Assembly (NCBI RefSeq): GCF_001557875.1
Contig: NZ_LNRF01000001.1
Location: forward strand, 1,736,001 to 1,800,000
Origin: Vibrio splendidus
Lineage (GTDB): Bacteria > Pseudomonadota > Gammaproteobacteria > Enterobacterales > Vibrionaceae
Length of the DNA: 64,000 nucleotides
Direction: 5' to 3'
Under the pieces are notes generated by a model that ran no database searches, was not told where the DNA came from, and saw only the letters and a list, made by a program, of their open reading frames with translations. Below, in pieces: positions 1-9,421 of the stretch (within the stretch, counting starts at the first letter, position 1; each line of letters starts with the position of its first letter). Both the position numbers and the translations under genes were made by a program.

Positions 1-2
1 TG

Positions 3-782
3 ATGGTTATCATGCCTGCACTTGCTCAAAAATACACAGAGAAAGTGATGGGTACTGATCAGTTGGCGATGGGTCACTTCTCAACGTTCTCATACTTAGT
101 ATCGGGTTATATTGGTAGCAAGTTTGGTGACACTTCAAAATCAACAGAAGACATCAACGTACCTAAGAGCCTAATGTTCCTGCGTGATACGCCAGTTGCT
201 GTGGCAACAACAATGGCCATCTTCTTTATGTTTGCTTCAATTGTTGCTGGCGGTGACTTTGTTGAAACAGTATCTGGCGGTCAGAACTGGGTAGTATTCA
301 CATTCATGCAGTCTCTTGTGTTTGCCGGTGGTGTTTACATCGTACTGCAAGGTGTAAAGATGCTGATTGCTGAAATCGTTCCTGCATTCAAAGGGATCTC
401 TGACAAACTCGTACCGGGCGCAAAACCTGCTCTAGACTGCCCTATGGTATTCCCTGTAGCACCAAACGCGGTACTGATCGGTTTCCTTTGTTCTTTCGCT
501 GCTGGCCTACTAGCAATGGCCGTTCAAGGTGCGCTTGGCTGGACAATCATTGTAGCTGGCGTCGTTCCACACTTCTTCGTAGGTGGTGCAGCAGGCGTTT
601 ACGGTAACGCGACAGGCGGTCTACGCGGTGCAATTCTAGGTTCATTCACGCAAGGTCTGTGTATCTCTTTCCTACCAATGCTGCTACTTCCAGTACTGGG
701 TGGCCTTGGTCTTGAAGCGACAACGTTTGCTGACTTCGACTTCGGCGTTGTTGGTCTTATCCTAGGGTGGATTGTTTCATGA
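3..782 (+). CDS. ulaA: PTS ascorbate-family permease IIC, C-terminal part
   Basis: This is the last 259 residues of an inner-membrane permease that takes up L-ascorbate or a related sugar acid while phosphorylating it. The frame is open to the left edge, so the start and the N-terminal half (the family is about 450 residues or more) lie outside the window. Several long hydrophobic segments are visible, as are Gly-rich stretches such as FFVGGAAGVYGNATGG that are typical of UlaA/SgaT. The TGA stop overlaps the ATG of the IIA gene (ATGA), so the two are translationally coupled. The ascorbate family is clear; the actual substrate is inferred. Confidence 0.85.
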   Translation: MVIMPALAQKYTEKVMGTDQLAMGHFSTFSYLVSGYIGSKFGDTSKSTEDINVPKSLMFLRDTPVAVATTMAIFFMFASIVAGGDFVETVSGGQNWVVFTFMQSLVFAGGVYIVLQGVKMLIAEIVPAFKGISDKLVPGAKPALDCPMVFPVAPNAVLIGFLCSFAAGLLAMAVQGALGWTIIVAGVVPHFFVGGAAGVYGNATGGLRGAILGSFTQGLCISFLPMLLLPVLGGLGLEATTFADFDFGVVGLILGWIVS

Positions 783-1228
783 GCTTATTCGATTTAATTG
801 GTAACCAAGGCGTTATCATCAACTCTGAAGAAAACCTGACAGTTGATGCTGCAATTGATGTGACCTGTTCAACACTACTAGCGAGCAACAAGATTGAAGC
901 AAGCTACGTTGAAGCCATCAAACAAAAGCACAAGGACATTGGCGCGTACTATGTTCTAGCACCAAAGATTGCGATGCCTCATGCTCGTCCTGAAGATGGT
1001 GTAAACGAAGCATCACTGCAGGTGACAGTATTCAAAAAGGGTGTTGATTTAGAATCGGAAGACAACGGTGATGTTTATCTTTCTGTTACTCTGGCGGCGA
1101 TGGATTCAGATAGCCACATCCATACGATTATGGCGCTATCAGAGTTGTTCCAAAATGATGATGACATTGATGCCATCATCGCAGCGGAAACTGAGCAAGC
1201 GATCATCGAGATCTTAAAACGATACTAA
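779..1228 (+). CDS. ulaC: PTS IIA component, ascorbate/mannitol-fructose type
   Basis: This cytoplasmic phosphocarrier passes phosphate from HPr to the IIB protein that serves the preceding permease. It has 149 residues, the usual length of a stand-alone IIA. The active-site histidine is H68 in the motif KIAMPHARPEDG. I chose the ATG at 779 because it overlaps the TGA of the permease; a possible start at 767 lies inside that gene. No IIB gene follows, so it is probably upstream of the window. The hairpin at 1264-1287 closes the operon. Confidence 0.88.
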   Translation: MSLFDLIGNQGVIINSEENLTVDAAIDVTCSTLLASNKIEASYVEAIKQKHKDIGAYYVLAPKIAMPHARPEDGVNEASLQVTVFKKGVDLESEDNGDVYLSVTLAAMDSDSHIHTIMALSELFQNDDDIDAIIAAETEQAIIEILKRY

Positions 1229-1263
1229 CCTCGCTCTAAAGATCCTGATAAGCCCCATTAAAC

Positions 1264-1290
1264 AAGCGATAGCCTCGGCTATCGCTTTTC
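1264..1290 (+). terminator. Rho-independent terminator of the PTS operon
   Basis: A perfect 10-bp stem (AAGCGATAGC / GCTATCGCTT) with a CTCG tetraloop is followed by a short T run, 36 bases after the IIA stop. The symmetric stem could also serve the convergent HD-GYP gene. Confidence 0.85.
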
Positions 1291-1361
1291 TGTTTCTGGT
1301 GCTTGGTCATTTCTCATCGAATATGAGTGAAGGCATCACACCTCGAAAGCATTCAATGGCG

Positions 1362-2627
1362 TTAAAACGCGTACATTCGTTTGTCTGTTGATAATTCAAA
1401 ACAATATTGCGCATGTTTATTAAGACACTCAAACACTTCTCGATCCAACTTAAAGTTATCAACGTAGTCCGTCAAAATAGCGAGTGTTTCTTCTAATGTC
1501 ATACCTGCACGATAAGGGCGAGACTGAGTTAGCGCTTGAAACACATCCACCACAGCAACAATTCTACTCGGTTGATCCAACTCTTCCGCCGTTTTACCCA
1601 TCGGGTAACCTGAACCATCCAACCTTTCATGATGATTAGATGCCCACTGACAAACCTGAGGTGAACTGAACAACTCCTGCAGTGCGAATCGAGTGTCCGT
1701 TGCATGGCGTTTAATACAGCAATACTCTTCTTCAGTAAGTAAATCCGGCTTATGCAGAATGTCGCTTGGGGTTTGCAGTTTACCGATATCATGAACCAAC
1801 CCTGCTAAATAAAGCTTTCGCTGCGTTGTGTACGAATAACCAAGTTGTTTAGCTAAATATTCTGACAGCTGCCCAACCTTCAACGAATGCTTAAAGGTAA
1901 ACGAACTTTTGGTATCAACAACGTTGGCAATAAATTCGGCAAAAGCCACCGTCTCATCTAACGACATTTGCTGAGAGAAAAATGGGACAGGCTCAAAATT
2001 ATCCCTCATGTTCTCGATGTAAGGGATTTCCATCGAAAACCAAAAATCATCCAAGTCAACCAATTCACACATGTGTTGCACAAGGTTGGTTTCGAACATT
2101 TCATCAGCTTGTTCAGTTAAACGTTCAATAATGCTCGCTTTTCCATCTGGTGTTAGGTTTCCATAACGATCAGATGAAGTGATACCGTATAGATAATCGA
2201 CTCTATCGGCAAGCATCACGATAGCAGCTAGCTCTTTTTCTAACTCGCTGATATGAATAACCTTTAGCTCAGACCACGGAGTATGATGGTAAAGAACTGG
2301 TTTAGAAAATATAGAAAGAACCGGGCACTCTTTTAAGATTTGGTAGCCCTTTTGACAATGGTGATAGCTTGAGTCAGGTACAAATCCAGACGTTAAGCTG
2401 AGCTGTTCATCAATTTGCGAGACACCACAGTCGTGAATCAAACCTAGCGAAAATGCGAGCTGCGCTTGCTCTTCTTCCCACCCCACACTCAAAGCACATC
2501 GATACGCGATATAGCCCACTCTTTGGCCATGATTTTTACTTTCGAAACCGACGTTATCAAGCGCCTTAGCAATACCGAATAGAGCCTTTCTTAGGTCCAC
2601 GGTCACGTCCTGGCAATGTTGATTCAT
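1362..2627 (-). CDS. Tandem-HD HD-GYP cyclic dinucleotide phosphodiesterase
   Basis: This 421-residue cytoplasmic protein has two HD modules. The C-terminal one (about residues 225-415) is a full HD-GYP domain: H247, HDIGK at 279-283, H308, HHERLDGSGYP at 332-342 and D361. Such domains hydrolyse c-di-GMP or, in the V. cholerae V-cGAP enzymes, 3'3'-cGAMP. The N-terminal module (about 25-150) also shows HD-like residues (H33, H65-D66, H114-H115, D141) but no GYP motif, so it may be sensory or degenerate. There is no membrane segment. The paired-HD layout resembles the V-cGAP group; which nucleotide it cleaves cannot be read from the sequence. Confidence 0.88.
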   Translation of the reverse strand: MNQHCQDVTVDLRKALFGIAKALDNVGFESKNHGQRVGYIAYRCALSVGWEEEQAQLAFSLGLIHDCGVSQIDEQLSLTSGFVPDSSYHHCQKGYQILKECPVLSIFSKPVLYHHTPWSELKVIHISELEKELAAIVMLADRVDYLYGITSSDRYGNLTPDGKASIIERLTEQADEMFETNLVQHMCELVDLDDFWFSMEIPYIENMRDNFEPVPFFSQQMSLDETVAFAEFIANVVDTKSSFTFKHSLKVGQLSEYLAKQLGYSYTTQRKLYLAGLVHDIGKLQTPSDILHKPDLLTEEEYCCIKRHATDTRFALQELFSSPQVCQWASNHHERLDGSGYPMGKTAEELDQPSRIVAVVDVFQALTQSRPYRAGMTLEETLAILTDYVDNFKLDREVFECLNKHAQYCFELSTDKRMYAF

Positions 2628-2853
2628 TATTTAAGCCTAGCATTTTTATAGTTTTTATATATTTAGGTCGCTAATACTAATGCATAGCTAATGATTATAT
2701 ACACAACTATTGTAAGGTTTAATGAGTTTCGTGATAGATCTAACGTATCACGAAAAATTCGTGTTACAAGTGGTTGCATATTAAAAATCATGCGACATTA
2801 TAGCCTGCCGACTAAGATTCGCTTAAATAAGCAGCCATAAGAAAAGGATAGAC

Positions 2854-3390
2854 ATGTTTAAAACGGTTATCGACAACGAACTCTCCATCGCATTGGTTGA
2901 AGAGAGCTTCGCTTCTCACTACGCGGAAATCTCACAAAGCCAGAATGAGTACCTAAGCCAATGGCTCGTGTGGCCGCCACATTGTAAAACCGAGCAAGAC
3001 TTTAGGATCTTCATCCAACGCTCACTGCACGATTATGCGGAAGGGAAAAGCATGACTTGTTCGATTATCTATAAAGACAAGGTCGTCGGTAACTGTAGTT
3101 TCAATACCATTGATCATGATAAGCAAAAGGTGACGATAGGTTACTGGTTATCTGAGACATACCAAGGAAAAGGGATTGTGACGCGCGTTGTCGAGAAGCT
3201 AATTGATATTGCTTTCAATGAGTTAAATATGGAAAAGGTAGAGATATCAGCCGCAACTGGTAACCAAAGCAGCCGTAAGGTTTGTGAGCGCTTACATTTC
3301 ACGTTAGAAGGTATCATTACACGTAACGAGAACTTGAATGGTCGCATCGTTGACCACGCTATTTATGGCCTTCATCGCTCTAAGCTCTAA
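2854..3390 (+). CDS. RimJ/RimL-type GNAT acetyltransferase
   Basis: This 178-residue cytoplasmic N-acetyltransferase uses acetyl-CoA; family members acetylate ribosomal-protein N-termini or small amines. The acetyl-CoA loop appears as YQGKGIVTRVVEKLID (about residues 107-122). It is followed by the usual RimL-like ending EISAATGNQSSRKVCERLHF, where the N-x-x-S-x-x-x-x-E-x-x-x-F pattern is conserved. An AAAAGGA ribosome binding site precedes the ATG. It is monocistronic, with a hairpin just after the stop. The substrate is unknown. Confidence 0.82.
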   Translation: MFKTVIDNELSIALVEESFASHYAEISQSQNEYLSQWLVWPPHCKTEQDFRIFIQRSLHDYAEGKSMTCSIIYKDKVVGNCSFNTIDHDKQKVTIGYWLSETYQGKGIVTRVVEKLIDIAFNELNMEKVEISAATGNQSSRKVCERLHFTLEGIITRNENLNGRIVDHAIYGLHRSKL

Positions 3391-3405
3391 GAAGTAACTA
3401 GCTTG

Positions 3406-3436
3406 AAAAAGCCACAGCACAAGTCCGTGGCTTTGT
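3406..3436 (+). terminator. Probable terminator after the GNAT gene
   Basis: Inverted repeat AAAGCCAC (3408-3415) / GTGGCTTT (3427-3434) lies between the convergent acetyltransferase and sensor kinase genes. The flanking A and T residues allow use in either direction, but the T run is short. Confidence 0.6.
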
Positions 3437-3472
3437 TACTTGACGAGCCTGAAGAGCTCTTAAAGCTACAGC

Positions 3473-4822
3473 TTATGCAACCTTTGGAATCACGATACTG
3501 AACTTGGCACCACCGTGGTTACTGTCGTCAATTTTGATATCCCAAGAAAGTTTTTTAGCCGCCGATAGAGCAATCGCCAGGCCTAAGCCTAGCCCCCCCG
3601 TTGTCGACGTTCTGCTTGAATCTAGTCGAGAAAACGGAAGAAACACTTCATCCCGGCGCTCATAAGGAATACCAGGCCCATTATCCTCAACAACCACTAA
3701 CCAACTTTCTGAGTTCTCATCTAACGTCACCCACACTTGGTCTTGAGTGTAGTTGCCAGCATTCTTAAGAAGATTGTCGAACACTAAACGCGCCATTGAA
3801 CAATCACATTTTATCGTACTGTCTTGTTGTACCTTTGATTCGAAGCTGACATTGTCCAACTCAGAATAACGGATCCGATCTAAACAATACTCAAGTAAAC
3901 TCGCTCTGACTTTCACTAACTCAAAGAACGAGTTGTCCATTACATTCAACTTCGACAGCATGATAATTTCTGACGTTAGTTCGTTGATATCCTCAATGTA
4001 GTTATCAATATCATCGAATAGAACTTGATGATTATTTGGCGCTCCCCTTCTTAAAATATCGGTCGCCAATTGAATACGACTTAACGGGGTTCGTACTTCA
4101 TGTGGGATAGCTTGGGCAAAGATATGACTCTGTTTCACCTTGCTCTCGATCTCTTCAGCCATGAAGTTAAAGCTGCTAGCTAAATCTGAAACAGGATGGA
4201 TGTCATCCAAATCAGAGCGCGTACTAAGCTTCCCCTTACCAAACTGCTTCTGCTTTTCGACGAGCAGCTCTATTCTTTCTTGAAAACGCCTCACAGGTAA
4301 GTAAACACTTGCTCCAATCGCCACAATCACAGCTAATAACAGCCCTAGCAAAAAGTGCCGTTCTGAATCTTCATACCATTCAATATCAGGAGAGAAAAAA
4401 TCCCCAACCTCACTGAATCCAAAACTAAATTCAGAGTTTGGCAACTGAAATACTGCCGAATAGAGGTTATCTTCACTTAAATATATTGGCACACCGTTTA
4501 AGGTCGTATATAACTCACATCGCTGGCAGGGAGTCTCTCCCGACCAATCTTTCAACAGGCGTAAATCGAAGATATAAAATTGTTGGTAGCCTGTTCTATC
4601 GAGTGTTTTATATAGCGAGTCTTCTTGGTTGTGTTGGCGAACATACTGTTCAGCAAAGTAGATTCCATCATTAAGGAAGGTTTCGATCTCGGTCCTTCGC
4701 ATGTACCCTTCACCAAGGTTCACAAATAAAAATATCGTTGCCGACATCCCAGTCACAATCCCAAGGTATAAACGAGCAAACATCGAAACCGAGCGAAGTT
4801 TCGCAGTAATGAACTTACGCAA
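3473..4822 (-). CDS. Sensor histidine kinase, RstB-like
   Basis: This 449-residue inner-membrane kinase is the partner of the overlapping response regulator. TM1 is at about 17-36, a periplasmic loop at 37-155, TM2 at about 157-177, a HAMP domain to about 230, then the H-box AIPHEVRTPLSRIQ (phospho-acceptor H241) and ATPase boxes including DNGPGIP and GGLGLGLAIA. The loop contains a CxxC pair (C99 and C102 in TPCQRC), which is unusual in a sensor loop and could form a disulfide. The start overlaps the regulator stop by 8 bases. Layout and gene pairing resemble RstA/RstB; the signal is unknown. Confidence 0.88.
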   Translation of the reverse strand: MRKFITAKLRSVSMFARLYLGIVTGMSATIFLFVNLGEGYMRRTEIETFLNDGIYFAEQYVRQHNQEDSLYKTLDRTGYQQFYIFDLRLLKDWSGETPCQRCELYTTLNGVPIYLSEDNLYSAVFQLPNSEFSFGFSEVGDFFSPDIEWYEDSERHFLLGLLLAVIVAIGASVYLPVRRFQERIELLVEKQKQFGKGKLSTRSDLDDIHPVSDLASSFNFMAEEIESKVKQSHIFAQAIPHEVRTPLSRIQLATDILRRGAPNNHQVLFDDIDNYIEDINELTSEIIMLSKLNVMDNSFFELVKVRASLLEYCLDRIRYSELDNVSFESKVQQDSTIKCDCSMARLVFDNLLKNAGNYTQDQVWVTLDENSESWLVVVEDNGPGIPYERRDEVFLPFSRLDSSRTSTTGGLGLGLAIALSAAKKLSWDIKIDDSNHGGAKFSIVIPKVA

Positions 4823-5504
4823 CCAGCATGTACCCCTTGTTGCGAACCGTGCGGATCAACTGTTTGTCTTTGGCGTGAATACGTAGCTTTCGGCGCAAAC
4901 CAGATACTCGCATATCAATCGAGCGGTCGTTAAAGGCATAATCAATGCCTCTAAATAACTGACAGCACTGGTCTCGAGTGACAACCTGAGAAATGTTATT
5001 AACAAGAAGATTTAAGATTTCAAATTCGGCCGAGGTGAGCTTGAGGTTTTGTCCATACAGAGTGGCACTTTGGGCTGCATTATTGATCACGATATCGCAC
5101 TGTTTTTCAGCTGTTACTTCCGGAGCAGGAACAGCTCGACGTAATAACGCTTCAATTCGTGCCAACAAGGCGTGACCACGAATTGGTTTTGCAACGTAAT
5201 CATCCGCTCCAAACTTGAACAAGCTAACCTCGCTCATTTCATCGGCAGAGGCGGTCAACACTAAGATCATTCCATTGTAAAACTCACGAGCTTGACGACA
5301 AATTTGCGCGCCGCTCATACCTGGAAGCATCAAGTCCAGCAGAACTAAATCAGGTTCAATACTTCGGATCGCTTCAAGTGCCAAATTCCCTTCATGAACA
5401 ACGCTAACATTGTAGCCTTCAGCTTCGAGGTAAAGCGTAGTTAAACGAGCTATCTCTTGGTCATCTTCAACAATGAGCACTTTGGTTTTTGACATTCCTA
5501 TCAC
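4815..5504 (-). CDS. OmpR-family response regulator, RstA-like
   Basis: This 229-residue DNA-binding regulator is phosphorylated by the downstream kinase. The receiver domain (about 5-120) has the acidic pair VEDD, the phospho-acceptor Asp in LVLLDLMLPGMSG, and the conserved Lys in DDYVAKP. The C-terminal winged helix (about 135-228) ends in the typical VRNKGYMLVA. A second ATG three codons in (MSKTKV) is an equally possible start. The first gene of the pair, it probably carries the operon promoter in the 525-base gap upstream. Confidence 0.92.
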   Translation of the reverse strand: MIGMSKTKVLIVEDDQEIARLTTLYLEAEGYNVSVVHEGNLALEAIRSIEPDLVLLDLMLPGMSGAQICRQAREFYNGMILVLTASADEMSEVSLFKFGADDYVAKPIRGHALLARIEALLRRAVPAPEVTAEKQCDIVINNAAQSATLYGQNLKLTSAEFEILNLLVNNISQVVTRDQCCQLFRGIDYAFNDRSIDMRVSGLRRKLRIHAKDKQLIRTVRNKGYMLVA

Positions 5505-6029
5505 CAGTATTTATTAAAAGCGAGGGCAGTATATATACTGTTCATATATCATCAACATTGTGGTTAGAGCCCCAACTTTACCGTACGCAAAACATAGTAA
5601 TCACTTTTGTACATACACGTTTACAAACACAGGGGTCAACAACCAATACGCCTCAATTTATGAAGATTTCACCATTCAGAACGATCTGCTAGGGCTGTAT
5701 TAATCGCCTATCCACCACTTACATTCGCTTTATTTTCTTACTTGCACTTACATTTGAGGCATTTACAAAATCCTATCAAATCAACCATCCATACACTAAC
5801 GACATGATAGTCAATAACACTATAAAACAATAATTTAGCAGGTTAAAAAACTAATAATAGAGACTTACAATCGAAAGAAATCGATTACTTCAACTTAGCA
5901 CCAGTGCTTTCCATTTCTCAGTGTGAGGCATGTCCTATTAAGCAATATCTTCTTAAAGTAACATTCAGCCAATTGATGCATCGCTTCAGTATTTGGTCAT
6001 TATCACTTTCTCACAGGGTTCACTTTAAG
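5505..6029 (+). other. Intergenic region between regulator and exported protein
   Basis: About 525 bases, AT-rich, with no convincing gene. It must hold the promoters of the two-component system (minus) and of the exported protein (plus). An open frame covers part of it (5489-5692) but has no ribosome binding site or recognisable product. Near 5530-5555 there is an AT-rich ATATATACTGTTCATATAT stretch that could be part of the regulator promoter. Confidence 0.5.
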
Positions 6030-6587
6030 ATGAATAAACCGCTTTCACTGTTACTCACCACCACAGTTTTATTTTCAACACCGCTCTTGGCTGACACCAA
6101 TAAACAACAAATGGTGAAACAGATTCAAGCACAAGTTAACTCTTGGATAGATATTCAGGTCACGCCACAAACTAGCATCATTCAAAAGATGGTCTTCAAC
6201 TGTGAGTTCTACAGTGCAACCCCTTATATCAAGTCGCCCGACGGGAGCGAGAGCAGTTCTGGTTCATACCGTTTTTACTCGCACAACGGTGTTTTAGGCT
6301 CGATGACAGAACCCTTCACCACCCAACCCCTTCCGGAATTGACGATGTGCCTTAAAGAAGACTTCGTAGTCACCAACCAAGATGAAGCTCAGTTATTATT
6401 TGAAGCTATTGAAACGGTCTACCCAAATCATTCCATGTTCGATGAGAACTTTCCTAAAGAGATCATCAATAAGCCAAATGGTTGGCACTTCATCGACGGT
6501 GAGATTTTTGATGATAAAAAAGGCTATGTCATTGAAAGCAACGCTGAAGGCAAAGTGACCAAAATCATCCGCTCACTTAATCTTTAA
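6030..6587 (+). CDS. Small exported protein of unknown function
   Basis: I do not recognise the family. I chose the ATG at 6030 over the longer frame from 5904 because it begins a textbook signal peptide: MNK, then a hydrophobic core, then a likely cleavage after LLA-DTN near residue 22. The mature part, about 163 residues, is soluble and probably periplasmic. It has cysteines in FNCEFYS and TMCLKED that could pair. It stands alone, 150 bases upstream of a PAS-GGDEF-EAL gene on the same strand, which might mean co-expression. Confidence 0.65.
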   Translation: MNKPLSLLLTTTVLFSTPLLADTNKQQMVKQIQAQVNSWIDIQVTPQTSIIQKMVFNCEFYSATPYIKSPDGSESSSGSYRFYSHNGVLGSMTEPFTTQPLPELTMCLKEDFVVTNQDEAQLLFEAIETVYPNHSMFDENFPKEIINKPNGWHFIDGEIFDDKKGYVIESNAEGKVTKIIRSLNL

Positions 6588-6736
6588 CACGCTGTTTCTT
6601 CTATACCATTTTGTTCTTGTTTAAAACAGCTTCTTAAAGGCTGTTCAAGGCCAGAATTCAATTTGATCAGCGACCGGCTGAACATATAAGTTCGCTGGGC
6701 GCGGTTCGACCAAAACATCAGTTCACCGAGTTCAAT

Positions 6737-8677
6737 ATGATGACCAGTTATCAACCCTTCGAGCATCTCAAGTGTCCTATTTGGATATATGACATTGATA
6801 ATAAGAGAATAACTTGGGCAAATAGCAGCGCCCTCCCTCTTTGGGAGTCGGAATCTATGTTTGAGCTGACGTCGCGCGACTTTAGTATAGAGATGTCAAA
6901 GGCAATAGAAGCGACCTTGGAAGAATACCAAAGGCAATTTCTACGTAACGAAAGCATCAAGATTTGGTGGAACTTCACCCCAAACTACATCTCTAAGCGT
7001 GCATTGTGTCTATTTTCTGGAATCCCATTGCCCGATGGTCGAACAGGAATGTTGGTGCAAGTCATTGCTGAAGAAGGCAGCTTAAAACACGACCTAACTT
7101 GCTCAGATGGCGTAAACCTTTCCCTTTTGTTTGATAGGACTGGAAACGTAGTGAGTGCTAACTCCGCATTTTATCAAAACTATGGTTCACCGTTTGGCAC
7201 GCTATCCGACTTTGTTTCAAGCGAAGAGACCGCTGCACAGTGGTTGTTTGCCGCACGTAAAGGTCGTGAAATTCTAGAAGAAGTCAGCTGTCAAATAGAT
7301 AACAAAACCCATCACTTTGACGTTCAAGGAAAGTGGCTATTTGATAAAAGTGAGCTGCTGTTAAACCTCACCTGTACAACCAAACAGAAAGAGAAACTAC
7401 TCAAAGCCAGATACAACGCAGAGCACGACTGTTTAACTGAGCTTTATAATCGTCGTGGAATAACTAATCTTCTAGAAACCAGTATTGCCTATCGCTCGCC
7501 CTTTGAGTTGATGTTTGTTGATCTTGACGGCTTCAAATTGGTCAATGACACTTATGGACACAGTGTCGGTGATCAACTACTCAAACAAGTTGGCGAGCGT
7601 CTTAAACAGTTGGTTGATGAAACATGCATGATCGGTCGATTTGGTGGCGACGAATTCATTGTTATTGCTCATACCTGTCGAAATAAAAACATCCCGCTGC
7701 TTTGCACTCGTATTATTGATGCCTTGAACCGGAGTTTCCATATCAAAGGCATTGGTACCTTGTCTGTTGGTTGTAGCATCGGTACCGCACATTTCCCTGA
7801 TAATGCCGTCGATCAAGAATCACTGCTTAAGCAAGCAGGTATGGCGATGCATATTGCTAAAGCCAATGGTCGAAATCGTTTCCAAACTTTTACTCCTTGC
7901 TTGGCACAAACTCTTCACCGTAAGGTAGAAATCCGCCATCGACTCACACGCGCCCTAGAAAACGATGATCTCAATCTTCATTACCAACCGATCATGAACA
8001 CCAACAGTGATAAGGTGAAAGGCTTCGAAGCGCTACTTCGATGGTCGGACAAAGAGCTGGGTAACATCGGGCCTGATGAGTTTATAACCTTAGCGGAAGA
8101 AACAGGTCAGATTGTACCGCTCGGGAAATGGGTTCTTAACTCAGCACTTAAACAGTTATCGATTTGGCAACGAGAGTTTGATAGCGAATTAATGATGAGC
8201 ATCAATATCTCGAGCATTCAGATGCACGCTACCTTTGCCGAGCAATTATCGGCAATGCTTAACTTCTACAATATCCAGCCTCAAAGTGTTGCCCTTGAAA
8301 TTACCGAGTCCTCAATGATCTTCAAGCACGGTGAAGTCAGACAAGCGTTAAACGATATCTCCAAGTTGGGGGTAGAGCTTCACCTTGATGACTTTGGTAC
8401 AGGCTACTCGTCGCTCTCGATGTTGCATGATCTGCCAATTAGCACAGTCAAACTCGATAAAAGCTTTGTCCATGGTTCGCATAAAGGGAGCAAAGCAATT
8501 GTTCAAGCTACCCATGCTATCTGCGACAAATTGGGGCTTAAAGTGGTAGCTGAGGGTGTCGAAACAGAAGTGCAAAAAGAATTCTTAATCGATTGCGGAT
8601 ACCAGTATTTGCAGGGGTTCCTATTTAGCAAGCCCATCCCATCAAATGAAGTAGAAAGCCAATTTTTAACGGGTTGA
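6737..8677 (+). CDS. PAS-GGDEF-EAL c-di-GMP signalling protein
   Basis: A 646-residue cytoplasmic protein with no obvious membrane segment. The N-terminal 220 residues contain PAS-like sequence (the stretch around PIWIYDIDNKRITWANSSAL is typical). The GGDEF domain (about 230-395) has an intact RFGGDEF motif, so diguanylate cyclase activity is plausible. The EAL domain (about 405-640) keeps GFEALLRW, the DDFGTGYSSL loop, VKLDKSF and EGVET, so phosphodiesterase activity is also plausible. Two adjacent ATGs (6737 and 6740) could start it. Which activity dominates cannot be judged. A hairpin terminator lies at 8793-8818. Confidence 0.93.
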   Translation: MMTSYQPFEHLKCPIWIYDIDNKRITWANSSALPLWESESMFELTSRDFSIEMSKAIEATLEEYQRQFLRNESIKIWWNFTPNYISKRALCLFSGIPLPDGRTGMLVQVIAEEGSLKHDLTCSDGVNLSLLFDRTGNVVSANSAFYQNYGSPFGTLSDFVSSEETAAQWLFAARKGREILEEVSCQIDNKTHHFDVQGKWLFDKSELLLNLTCTTKQKEKLLKARYNAEHDCLTELYNRRGITNLLETSIAYRSPFELMFVDLDGFKLVNDTYGHSVGDQLLKQVGERLKQLVDETCMIGRFGGDEFIVIAHTCRNKNIPLLCTRIIDALNRSFHIKGIGTLSVGCSIGTAHFPDNAVDQESLLKQAGMAMHIAKANGRNRFQTFTPCLAQTLHRKVEIRHRLTRALENDDLNLHYQPIMNTNSDKVKGFEALLRWSDKELGNIGPDEFITLAEETGQIVPLGKWVLNSALKQLSIWQREFDSELMMSINISSIQMHATFAEQLSAMLNFYNIQPQSVALEITESSMIFKHGEVRQALNDISKLGVELHLDDFGTGYSSLSMLHDLPISTVKLDKSFVHGSHKGSKAIVQATHAICDKLGLKVVAEGVETEVQKEFLIDCGYQYLQGFLFSKPIPSNEVESQFLTG

Positions 8678-8792
8678 TTCATCGATATTTAAAATATTAC
8701 TTATCAATAAGTTCAAGTTTTAGAACACTCCGTAATCAGCAGAGTGGCGCAATATGAACGCTTACGTATGCTTACACAACACATAATAATGG

Positions 8793-8819
8793 AAAAACAA
8801 CACCAAGCTGTTGTTTTTT
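8793..8819 (+). terminator. Rho-independent terminator
   Basis: AAAAACAACA (8793-8802), loop CCAAGC and TGTTGTTTTT (8809-8818) form a 10-bp stem running into T residues. It lies 115 bases after the PAS-GGDEF-EAL gene and separates it from the pilin gene. Confidence 0.8.
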
Positions 8820-8941
8820 CTAATAATTAATTAGTAAGACAACCCATACACCATATAGCAGATATACCTACCTTCTGTAATGACTTTGGTATTTCGATTA
8901 CCCTCAAGCGATCCCTTTATCAAATCACATCACCGGTAAAT

Positions 8942-9421
8942 ATGAGCAGACAAAACGGCTTCACTCTCTTAGAACTTATCATCGCAGTATCGATTCTAGC
9001 GATCTTGTCTTCTACGGCTATGCTCAAGTTCTTAGACGTTCAGGGGAGCGCCCGTGCGAGTAAAATACACGATGTGGCAGGTAACTTACGTACTGGTATC
9101 GATATGATTTACGCTAAGTCTGCGATTGCAGGTGTCGAGGGTGAGTGCAACTATGTTGAGAAGACGGAAATTGAAACCTACTACGTCTGCCATGGCTATC
9201 CGATAGCCTATGTTGATTCACTAAGAAGACTGCTCAATATCGACAGAACAGAGCTCCATGTAATCAATAAAGAAGTGGTTCCTGACAGCAATGCTGAGAG
9301 AGTGGCCGCTATCTCTTTTGACGCAGATAACTACACCTATTCACCTGAAGGAAATTTTTGTCAGGTACTTTATCAACCAGAAAAAGAACCTCAGATCGTC
9401 GTACTTGATGGCGCATGTTAA
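8942..9421 (+). CDS. Type IV pilin-like protein, MSHA-type
   Basis: A 159-residue prepilin. It has a short positive leader (MSRQNG), the cleavage/methylation site G6-F7 and the conserved Glu at mature position 5 (FTLLE), followed by the hydrophobic helix that packs in the pilus core and anchors it in the membrane before assembly. Four cysteines (C69, C83, C140, C159) allow two disulfides; the last is the C-terminal residue. No prepilin peptidase, assembly ATPase or other pilin gene is nearby, so it must use machinery encoded elsewhere. It could be a major or minor pilin of the MSHA type. It lies between c-di-GMP genes, which often govern such pili. Confidence 0.85.
   Translation: MSRQNGFTLLELIIAVSILAILSSTAMLKFLDVQGSARASKIHDVAGNLRTGIDMIYAKSAIAGVEGECNYVEKTEIETYYVCHGYPIAYVDSLRRLLNIDRTELHVINKEVVPDSNAERVAAISFDADNYTYSPEGNFCQVLYQPEKEPQIVVLDGAC

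Noticed and set aside
5489-5692. 67-codon frame upstream of the response regulator
   Set aside because: It overlaps the regulator start on the opposite strand, with no ribosome binding site or recognisable product.
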